A DNA stretch of 28,036 bases. It comes from DASWHX01 sp036397995 (GTDB taxonomy: Bacteria; Bacteroidota; Bacteroidia; Cytophagales; Cyclobacteriaceae). Positions 1-6,204 of the stretch are shown here, in pieces (position 1 is the first letter of the stretch; each line of letters begins with the position of its first letter). Below the pieces are notes generated by a model that was not told the origin of the DNA, ran no database searches, and worked only from the letters and a program-made list of their open reading frames with translations. The position numbers and the translations under genes are program-made. The DNA lies in the NCBI GenBank assembly GCA_036397995.1, contig DASWHX010000078.1:1-28036 (forward strand), written 5' to 3'.

Positions 1-75
1 TTAGCCATTGTTTCTCCATGGATATTTCCTAATAAGACGGTGAGTAACCATCCGAAGGATATTGAGAAAGGATAG
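1..75 (+). CDS. possible 3' end of an upstream plus-strand gene (partial)
   Basis: Frame 1 of the plus strand is open from the first base and ends at a TAG at 73-75. It would encode about 24 residues ending in NHPKDIEKG. It would converge on the neighbouring minus-strand flavoprotein gene, with the two stop codons almost touching. The composition (Trp, Pro, Asn, Lys-Asp-Ile-Glu) is protein-like, but 24 codons are too few to identify a family or to rule out chance. I do not recognise the gene. Confidence 0.3.
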   Translation, partial: LAIVSPWIFPNKTVSNHPKDIEKG

Positions 76-76
76 T

Positions 77-1018
77 TTATAGGTCTTTTAATCTTTTTTT
101 GGTCGAAATAAACTCTTCCCAGATATTCTTCAAAATTTCCCGTGCTGGGAGAATATCCTTTATGTTGCCTGAGATTTGCCCAATTTCAAGTTCACCATCT
201 TCCAGGTTGCCTTCAAAAATTCCTTTTTTAGCTCTGCTACGACCCAGAATTTGAGATAATTCTTCGTTACTTACGCATTTATCTTCTGCATCTTTAATGA
301 GATTGTAAAATGAATTTTTGATTATTCTGACAGGTGTTAATTTTTTCATAGTTAAAACAGTTTCACCCTCACCGGCTTCTACTATTCTTTTTTTGAAATT
401 AATGTGGGCCGAACTTTCCTCGCTGACAGCAAACCTGCTCCCGATCTGTACACCCTCGGCCCCCAGCGCGAAGGCAGCCATCATTCCTTTGCCAGTTCCT
501 ATTCCGCCCGCTGCTATCGTAGGAATTTTAACTACTTCACTAACGGAAGGTATCAGGCAGAAACTAGTAGTTTCCTCCCTGCCGTTATGTCCCCCTGCCT
601 CAAATCCTTCCGCGACTACCGCATCAACTCCTGACTGCTCACTTTTCAATGCAAATTTTACACTGGAAACAACATGAACAACTGTCGCCCCCATTTGCTT
701 CAACGTAGAAGTCCAGGTGGTGGGATTTCCGGCGGAGGTAAAAACTATTTTGATCTGTTCCTCCTCAATGATTTTCATAATTTTATCAATATCAGGATAA
801 AGCAGGGGAACATTAACGCCAAAAGGCTTATCAGTAGCTTCTTTACATTTAACCACATGTTCCTTTAACGTTTCAGGATACATCGAGCCCGAGCCAATTA
901 AACCCAAACCCCCGGCATTGCTTACCGCCGAAGCAAGTTTCCAGCCGCTGCACCAAACCATACCCGCTTGTATAATGGGATATTCAATTCCAAAAAGTTC
1001 TGTAATCCTGTTTTTCAT
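77..1018 (-). CDS. nitronate monooxygenase / 2-nitropropane dioxygenase family flavoprotein
   Basis: A 313-residue FMN-dependent TIM-barrel enzyme of the NMO/NPD family, which oxidises alkyl nitronates; the related FabK branch reduces enoyl-ACP. The N-terminal IIQAGMVW segment, the EAGGHNG motif (about 140-146, His144 in the place of the family's catalytic His) and the phosphate-binding AAGGIGTGKGM (about 169-179), followed by ALGAEGVQIGSRF, are all visible. I chose the ATG at 1016-1018 because homologues begin MKxRITELxGIxYPI; the frame stays open 76 codons further upstream, but that stretch looks non-coding and overlaps the divergent ClC gene. It is probably cytoplasmic. An enoyl-ACP reductase II role cannot be excluded from sequence alone, although no fatty-acid genes are adjacent. 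Confidence 0.85.
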   Translation of the reverse strand: MKNRITELFGIEYPIIQAGMVWCSGWKLASAVSNAGGLGLIGSGSMYPETLKEHVVKCKEATDKPFGVNVPLLYPDIDKIMKIIEEEQIKIVFTSAGNPTTWTSTLKQMGATVVHVVSSVKFALKSEQSGVDAVVAEGFEAGGHNGREETTSFCLIPSVSEVVKIPTIAAGGIGTGKGMMAAFALGAEGVQIGSRFAVSEESSAHINFKKRIVEAGEGETVLTMKKLTPVRIIKNSFYNLIKDAEDKCVSNEELSQILGRSRAKKGIFEGNLEDGELEIGQISGNIKDILPAREILKNIWEEFISTKKRLKDL

Positions 1019-1045
1019 ACAAACAGCGTTTTTAAAAGTTTCTGC

Positions 1046-1074
1046 TTTATTTATTGAATCAATATATAAATTTG
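1046..1074 (+). promoter_or_regulatory. candidate promoter of the ClC gene
   Basis: TAAATTTG at 1067-1074 fits the Bacteroidota -7 consensus TAnnTTTG exactly. The -33 position is weak, with only TTT at 1046-1048 at a spacing of 18. It lies 32 bases before the GTG start, leaving a short leader. This is a consensus match only. Confidence 0.4.
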
Positions 1075-1106
1075 AAGGATGATTATTACTGGCTTGTCTG
1101 TATAAA

Positions 1107-2873
1107 GTGAAGGAACTCCTGGTTAAATTCCTGGTTTGGAGAATCAGGCACGTGAAAGATAAAAATTTCCTGCTGATTCTTGGGGGTATAATCGGAATTA
1201 TTGCCGGGTTGGCTGCCGTCTTACTTAAATTAAGCGTCCACGCCATTCAAAAATTTCTTACCCAGGATTTTGATGTAGGTTATGAGAATTACCTGTACCT
1301 AAGTTATCCTTTAGTTGGGATCCTGCTGACTTTGGTCGTTGCAAAGTTTATTCTGAAAGAAAAACTCGGGCACGGCATTACCCAAATTCTGTATTCCATT
1401 TCAAAGAAGTCAAGTATTATAAGAGGAGCAATGATGTATTCACGAATGATAACATCCGCGTTGACGGTAGGTTTTGGAGGCTCCGTTGGATTGGAGGCTC
1501 CCATCGTGGTTACAGGATCTGCAATTGGCTCTAACCTGGGCAGATTGGCCCACCTGGATTACAAAAAAAGAACTTTGCTAATTGGCTGTGGGGCCGCGGG
1601 TGCCATTTCCGCGATTTTTAATTCCCCCATTGCCGGAGTAATTTTTAGCATTGAAGTTATTCTGATGGATGTAACCATTGCTGCATTTATCCCACTGCTC
1701 ATTTCATCGGTCGCCGCTTCAATGGTTTCAATTGTGTTGAATCAAGACCAGATATTGTTTTCATTTCGAATTCAGGATCCTTTTATGGCCATAGATCTTC
1801 CCTACTTCATACTGCTTGGAATAGTATGCGGAGTAGTTTCCGTCCATTTTACCCGGATGACATACGCGGTGGAGGGGATAATAAAAAAAGTAAAAAATGA
1901 TTACAGCAGAGCTATTACCGGCGGAATTCTTCTGGGAGTAATAATATTTCTTTTCCCTCCCATTTTTGGTGAAGGATATAATACCATAAAATCACTCCTT
2001 TCCAATGACGCTGAAGTATTGAATACGACACTCTTTTTTGGACAATCTTCAAATCCTCTGGTTCTGATATTATTTATCTTCGGTGTGGTGGTTATTAAGC
2101 CGGTCGCCTCCGCCCTTACCATTGGCTCAGGAGGCAGCGGTGGTATTTTTGCCCCTTCTCTTTTTATGGGAGGAACCGCGGGTTTCGTTTTTGCAGAAAC
2201 TGTAAACCTGGTTATGGGTTCAGAGGCGCTGAGTACTTCTAATTTTGTACTGGTAGGTATGTGCGGAGTAATGAGCGGTGTAATGCATTCCCCGCTAACA
2301 GCAATATTCCTTATTGCAGAAATTACATCTGGCTACGAACTCTTTGTTCCGCTTATGCTGGTATCGGCAGCATCCTTTAGCGTGGTTTCTTATTTTGAAA
2401 AACATTCACTTTACACCAAACATCTTATTGAGCAAGGGGATTTGATCAAGTATGACCGTGACCTGCAGGTTCTTAGTTTAATAAATCTTAAAAAGATCGT
2501 GGAAGAAGATCTGTTGCAGATACATCCGGACGCAAAACTCAAGGAGTTGGTGAATCTGGTTAAGGTTTCAAAAAGAAACATCTTCCCGGTGGTAAAGGAT
2601 CAACAGTTAATGGGCATCATAACCCTGGATGATATCCGGGAAATCATGTTTGACAAGGATGCACAGGAAAACCAGGCAGTCAGCTCATTGATGCATGACC
2701 CGCCGGCTGAAGTTTCTTCCATGGAAAGCATGCAGTCTGTGATGAGCAAGTTTGAAATTACCGGCGCCTGGAATCTTCCGGTGATCGATGATGGCAAATA
2801 TGTAGGGTTCGTAAGCAAATCAAGAATCTTTAATACATACCGTCAAAAGCTTATCAGGCAGGACAAGCAGTAA
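1107..2873 (+). CDS. ClC-family chloride channel/transporter with C-terminal CBS pair
   Basis: A 588-residue inner-membrane ClC protein. The hydrophobic core covers about residues 20-430. GHGIT (88-92) takes the place of the anion-binding GSGIP motif. GLEAP (128-132) carries the gating glutamate Glu130, GGIFAP (345-350) is the third selectivity motif, and Tyr436 in SLYTKHL corresponds to the helix-R tyrosine of E. coli ClcA. Residues about 465-580 form two CBS domains, usual adenosine-nucleotide sensors. The position of the internal proton glutamate (ClcA Glu203) is Val184 in FSIEV, as in animal ClC channels. The start is a GTG, the only in-frame start that keeps the whole N-terminal helix. 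It is transcribed away from the flavoprotein gene across an 88-bp gap. Whether it is a channel or an H+/Cl- exchanger cannot be told from the motifs alone. Confidence 0.92.
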   Translation: MKELLVKFLVWRIRHVKDKNFLLILGGIIGIIAGLAAVLLKLSVHAIQKFLTQDFDVGYENYLYLSYPLVGILLTLVVAKFILKEKLGHGITQILYSISKKSSIIRGAMMYSRMITSALTVGFGGSVGLEAPIVVTGSAIGSNLGRLAHLDYKKRTLLIGCGAAGAISAIFNSPIAGVIFSIEVILMDVTIAAFIPLLISSVAASMVSIVLNQDQILFSFRIQDPFMAIDLPYFILLGIVCGVVSVHFTRMTYAVEGIIKKVKNDYSRAITGGILLGVIIFLFPPIFGEGYNTIKSLLSNDAEVLNTTLFFGQSSNPLVLILFIFGVVVIKPVASALTIGSGGSGGIFAPSLFMGGTAGFVFAETVNLVMGSEALSTSNFVLVGMCGVMSGVMHSPLTAIFLIAEITSGYELFVPLMLVSAASFSVVSYFEKHSLYTKHLIEQGDLIKYDRDLQVLSLINLKKIVEEDLLQIHPDAKLKELVNLVKVSKRNIFPVVKDQQLMGIITLDDIREIMFDKDAQENQAVSSLMHDPPAEVSSMESMQSVMSKFEITGAWNLPVIDDGKYVGFVSKSRIFNTYRQKLIRQDKQ

Positions 2874-2995
2874 AAATGCTAATTAAAGGCAAGGTAATCT
2901 TGGTAAAATTCAATACTCTTTAAAGGCAATTCCATGATAAGCAGGAGTTTAGCTATTCTAACCTCAAATTACATTGATTTCTGTGCTGTTTTCAG

Positions 2996-3004
2996 TTGTC
3001 CACA
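2996..3004 (+). promoter_or_regulatory. DnaA-box-like site (TTGTCCACA)
   Basis: One mismatch from the consensus TTATCCACA. It lies 69 bases before the first of two perfect boxes and is in the opposite orientation to them. Confidence 0.5.
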
Positions 3005-3073
3005 AAGTTCAAATTTAAAAAGGACACCGTAAATTGTTGATTCATAATGAATTAAACACATGAAGCAGGGAAT

Positions 3074-3082
3074 TGTGGATAA
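3074..3082 (-). promoter_or_regulatory. perfect DnaA box (TTATCCACA on the minus strand)
   Basis: TGTGGATAA on the plus strand is the exact complement of the consensus DnaA box. An identical box starts exactly 20 bases downstream, about two helical turns away. Confidence 0.65.
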
Positions 3083-3093
3083 TTAATAAAAAA

Positions 3094-3102
3094 TGTGGAT
3101 AA
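3094..3102 (-). promoter_or_regulatory. second perfect DnaA box
   Basis: Identical to the box at 3074-3082, in the same orientation, and separated from it by the AT-only run TTAATAAAAAA. Two exact 9-mers this close together are very unlikely by chance. Confidence 0.65.
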
Positions 3103-3369
3103 TTTCAGATCGATGGTTTTTAGCCTCCTTATCTCATCACCTAACCACCCCTTACACCAATCAAGGAGTGAAAACCCGGGCTTCTGCAAGTTATATGCAT
3201 TATTGAATAAGTATAATAATATTGGCAAATTAGCGCCTCCAATACCAGCGTTTGAGAAAGGAAGGCTCAAAAACCGTTGCTGTATTTGGTCTTGCGAAAT
3301 GGTTATTGAAATTCTTTCTTTGAAACCGGAAGGTGAAATAGACGGTAAAATTTTTGCTTGTAACAATCA

Positions 3370-3846
3370 ATGATGAGAATAATTATCCTGGTTTTACTAT
3401 TGTTTTGCCAGCCGGCTTTGTCGCAGGAGGTGGAGGTAGTACAATTTGAGAGAATAGAGAAAATTTTGAAGGAGGATAACCCTAAGCTTCGCATTTATAA
3501 TTTTTGGGCCACCTGGTGCAGGTCTTGCATCATAGAAATGCCTTATTTTGAAGAAATTGCTAAAAGTAAGCGGGATAAGGTAGAAATGAATTTTATCAGT
3601 CTTGATTATGCCGACCAGGTAGAATCAACGGTGAAACCTTTCCTAAAGAGGAAAGCTATTACCTCCAGGGTTTACCTGATAGATAACCTGGATTACAACT
3701 CGTGGATAGATAAAGTAGATCCCCGGTGGTCAGGTGCATTACCGGCTACGGTATTTATTACTCCTTCGGGAAAGAAAATATTTTATGAAAAAGAATTTAA
3801 GAAAGAAGAATTAGAAAAAATTGTTGAATCACTTTTAAATCAATAA
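3370..3846 (+). CDS. secreted thioredoxin-fold protein (TlpA-like), WCRSC active site
   Basis: A 158-residue protein with an N-terminal signal peptide (hydrophobic to about residue 17, likely cleaved in LSQE), so it should act in the periplasm. The thioredoxin fold is marked by NFWATWCRSC (44-53), with redox cysteines 50 and 53, and by the cis-Pro in LPATVFI followed by the TPSGK turn. Such proteins reduce disulfides or transfer electrons during envelope protein maturation, for example of cytochromes. Two ATGs are in tandem at 3370 and 3373, and either may be used. The next gene, also thioredoxin-like, starts 4 bases after the stop, so the two are surely co-transcribed. The specific partner is unknown. 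Confidence 0.85.
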   Translation: MMRIIILVLLLFCQPALSQEVEVVQFERIEKILKEDNPKLRIYNFWATWCRSCIIEMPYFEEIAKSKRDKVEMNFISLDYADQVESTVKPFLKRKAITSRVYLIDNLDYNSWIDKVDPRWSGALPATVFITPSGKKIFYEKEFKKEELEKIVESLLNQ

Positions 3847-3850
3847 ACCT

Positions 3851-4456
3851 ATGAAACTTTATAGTACTACGTTATTAATTATTGCCTCATTCCTTTTTGG
3901 AGGGTCAGCGTCTGTTCCTTATGAAATAGGAGACTTTGTAGCTGACTTCAAACTGAAAAACATTGATGGAAAGATGATAGCTCTTACCGATAAAAAAGAG
4001 GTAAAAGGATACATTCTGGTTTTCAGTTGCAACACCTGCCCGGTGGTAAAGCAGTATGAGCAAAGAATTATGGATTTGCATGAAATGTTTGCGTCTAAGG
4101 GTTATCCGGTAATTGCCATTAATCCGAATGATCCGGCCCGTTCACCAGGCGATTCTTTTGATGAGATGGCAAAGAGGTCGAAAAATATGGGGTATAAGTT
4201 TCCGTATGTTTTTGATGAAACTCAGGAAGTAGCGCGAGCCTTTGGTGCCACCAATACTCCGCAAATCTACATACTCAACAACGAGAAAGGGAAGTTCAAA
4301 TTGATGTACAAGGGCGCTATCGATAACAACCAGCGAAGTGCAGCTGCAGCAACCGAAAGATACGTAGAAACCGCTATGACTTCATTGCTAAAAGGCGAGG
4401 AGGTAAAAGTACCCGTTACCAAAGCTGTCGGGTGTATGATCAAGTGGAGCGAGTAA
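3851..4456 (+). CDS. secreted redoxin / AhpC-TSA-like thioredoxin-fold protein
   Basis: 201 residues with an N-terminal signal peptide (about 1-20). The redoxin domain has VGDF-type strand entry (IGDFVADFKL), the redox motif SCNTCPVVK (Cys60, Cys63) and the cis-Pro motif in GATNTPQIYIL. It also has the long insertion NPNDPARSPGDSFDEM typical of the family annotated as thioredoxin-family or redoxin-domain proteins. Cys195 close to the C-terminus (VGCMIKW) is a third, possibly resolving, cysteine. It may be a periplasmic peroxiredoxin or thiol-disulfide reductase. It follows another secreted thioredoxin by 4 bases, which suggests the two act in one redox relay. The substrate is unknown. Confidence 0.85.
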   Translation: MKLYSTTLLIIASFLFGGSASVPYEIGDFVADFKLKNIDGKMIALTDKKEVKGYILVFSCNTCPVVKQYEQRIMDLHEMFASKGYPVIAINPNDPARSPGDSFDEMAKRSKNMGYKFPYVFDETQEVARAFGATNTPQIYILNNEKGKFKLMYKGAIDNNQRSAAAATERYVETAMTSLLKGEEVKVPVTKAVGCMIKWSE

Positions 4457-4485
4457 GGGATCTGTCCGGCACGGGAATTCGTTAT

Positions 4486-4559
4486 GGGGTCAGGTGCCTG
4501 GCATGAAGCATGCCACACTTATTTTCATTGACCCTGTTAACTAAAAGTGTGGCACACTT
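4486..4559. repeat. REP-like palindromic intergenic element
   Basis: GGGGTCAGG (4486-4494) leads into a hairpin TGGCATG-AAG-CATGCCA (4499-4515), extended by outer GTG/CAC with a CC bulge. TGCCACACTT (4511-4520) is repeated inverted at 4545-4554, and AAGTGTG-G-CACACTT (4545-4559) is itself a near-perfect palindrome. GGGTCA (4487-4492) also pairs with TGACCC (4529-4534). These alternative folds share arms. The element sits between two convergent genes, so it could also end transcription from both sides, although there is no strong T-run. A GGGGTCAGG head plus bulged hairpin resembles REP elements mobilised by Y1-type RAYT transposases; that origin is inferred. Confidence 0.5.
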
Positions 4560-4571
4560 CACACTTCCTCT

Positions 4572-6101
4572 TTAGAGGTCCACGGGCACAGAAATCATGG
4601 CCAGAATATCATCGAGGTATTGGCGATCGTTAGAAAGTCGCGGCACTTTATTCTGGCCTCCCAGCTTCCCCCGCTTCTTCATCCATTCGTAGAAGGTACC
4701 TTCCTTTACATTGTGAACAAGCGGCTTATCCAATGCTATGTCTTTATATCTTTTGGCATCGTAATCTGAGTTTACTTCACGCAAAGTTTTATCAAGAATT
4801 TCTATGAATTTTTCCATATCTGAAGGTTGCCTGATAAATTCGATTATCCATTCGTGGCTACCCTTTTGCCCTACATCAAGATACCGTGGAGCAGCTGTAT
4901 AGTTATCCATGATGGCGTTAGTTTCCCTGCAGGCTTTAGTAATGGCAGCCTCTGCATTTTCAATCACAACTTCCTCACCAAACGCGTTAATAAAATGCTT
5001 TGTTCTTCCGCTTATTTTTACGCGATAAGGAGAAAGGCTCGTAAAACGGATCGTATCACCGATTCTATACCGCCACAACCCCGCATTGGTACTGATTACC
5101 ATAGCGTAAATTTTATCTAATTCAACTTCGTGAAGACCAAGCGTTTTAGGGTTTTCTTCCCCGTCGTGTTCAATCGGAATAAATTCATAAAAAATCCCAT
5201 AATCCAGCATCAATAGCATTTCACCATCAACACTTCTATCCTGAATGCCAAAGAAACCTTCAGACGCATTGTAGGTTTCCACATAATGCATGGGTTTCCC
5301 AATTAATGAATCAAATAATTGGCGGTAGGGAGTAAATGAAACAGCGCCATGAAAGAAAACTTCAAGTCCTGGCCATACTTCAGCTATCGATTTCTTATTT
5401 CGTAATTCCAGAATCCGCTGTAGTAAAAGTACGGTCCAGGTAGGAACGCCGGCCATATTTGTAACATTTATTTCCGAAGTAACCAGAGCCATTTTTTCAA
5501 TCTTTTCTTCCCATTTATCCATCAATGCGATTTCCAATGATGGAGTTCTGACAAACTGTGCCCAAAGCGGCAGGTTTTGCATTATTACAGCGGAAACATC
5601 TCCATAATAAGAAGTTGAAGATGTATCAAAAGGATTAATTTGATGACTGCCGCCAATTGCCAGTCCTTTCCCTGAAAACATTTCACTGTCAGGATTATTG
5701 TTTACATAAATACTAATCAGGTCTTTGCCGCCTTTGTAATGGCAATCTTCAAGAGCCTCAGGACTTACCGGAATAAACTTAGAGCGGGCATTTGTTGTGC
5801 CGGAAGACTTTGCGAACCATTTTATTTCGGAAGGCCACAGGATATTTTGTTCCCCTTTCATCAGCCTTTCTACATAGGGGAAAAACGATTCATAAAAGTG
5901 AAGAGGAACTCGTTCCTTAAATTGCTCCACAGTTTCAATTCCGCCAAATTCATAACTTTGTCCGAATTCAGTTTTAGCTGCTGAACTCAATAATCCATTT
6001 AATAATTCCTCCTGCACATCGTGTGGATATTTAATGAAAAGCTCAATCTGATGGATGCGCTTTCTCATTACCCAGGTCAATATCGAATTGAGAATACTCA
6101 T
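4572..6101 (-). CDS. GH3 auxin-responsive-promoter family adenylating enzyme
   Basis: A 509-residue protein of the GH3 family, part of the ANL adenylate-forming superfamily. Plant members adenylate jasmonate or auxin carboxyl groups and join them to amino acids; bacterial roles are mostly unknown. Visible motifs are the ATP-binding SSGTTNARSKFIP, the YNASEGFFG segment and GLWRYRIGDTIRF before the C-terminal domain. The frame can be extended by 20 codons to an ATG at 6161, but I prefer the ATG at 6099-6101: homologues start at this helix (SILNSILTWVMRKRIHQIELF) and it is preceded by AAGGGAA. It is probably cytoplasmic. Nothing in the neighbourhood indicates the acid substrate or the amine acceptor. 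Confidence 0.88.
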   Translation of the reverse strand: MSILNSILTWVMRKRIHQIELFIKYPHDVQEELLNGLLSSAAKTEFGQSYEFGGIETVEQFKERVPLHFYESFFPYVERLMKGEQNILWPSEIKWFAKSSGTTNARSKFIPVSPEALEDCHYKGGKDLISIYVNNNPDSEMFSGKGLAIGGSHQINPFDTSSTSYYGDVSAVIMQNLPLWAQFVRTPSLEIALMDKWEEKIEKMALVTSEINVTNMAGVPTWTVLLLQRILELRNKKSIAEVWPGLEVFFHGAVSFTPYRQLFDSLIGKPMHYVETYNASEGFFGIQDRSVDGEMLLMLDYGIFYEFIPIEHDGEENPKTLGLHEVELDKIYAMVISTNAGLWRYRIGDTIRFTSLSPYRVKISGRTKHFINAFGEEVVIENAEAAITKACRETNAIMDNYTAAPRYLDVGQKGSHEWIIEFIRQPSDMEKFIEILDKTLREVNSDYDAKRYKDIALDKPLVHNVKEGTFYEWMKKRGKLGGQNKVPRLSNDRQYLDDILAMISVPVDL

Positions 6102-6204
6102 GTGTTCCCTTTGCTGATTAATATAATAAAATTGGGTGGGAAAAGGATGAAAAGTATCCATTAATATAAATAAAAATTTTATAAAGGATAGTCATGCAAC
6201 TGAA

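Larger units (their letters stand above)
2874..3369. other. 496-bp gene-free region with clustered DnaA boxes (candidate oriC)
   Basis: No credible gene lies here. The left half (to about 3110) is AT-rich and contains one near-consensus and two perfect DnaA boxes around an AT-rich run, TTAATAAAAAA. The right half (3110-3369) is less AT-rich and stays open on both strands without a recognisable protein. It also has a small inverted repeat, TTTGAG at 3251-3256 and CTCAAA at 3266-3271. The combination of a DnaA-box cluster and an AT-rich stretch in a long intergenic region suggests a replication origin. dnaA and dnaN are not adjacent, which does not count strongly against this in Bacteroidota. 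Strand bias of the flanking genes gives little support. Confidence 0.45.

Noticed and set aside
318..677. A 119-codon plus-strand open frame
   Set aside because: It is antisense to the conserved flavoprotein coding sequence and has no recognisable domain.
1019..1246. A 76-codon N-terminal extension of the flavoprotein frame
   Set aside because: It overlaps the divergent ClC gene and its likely promoter, its composition is not protein-like, and the family N-terminus begins at the internal ATG at 1018.
3052..3366. A 104-codon minus-strand frame and an overlapping plus-strand frame of 92 codons
   Set aside because: The minus-strand frame runs through both perfect DnaA boxes, neither translation resembles a protein family, and no start context supports either. 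I treat the stretch as noncoding.
6102..6161. Upstream ATG for the GH3 gene at 6161
   Set aside because: The extra 20 residues (MDTFHPFPTQFYYINQQREH) are not typical of the family, while the ATG at 6101 has a purine-rich AAGGGAA upstream.
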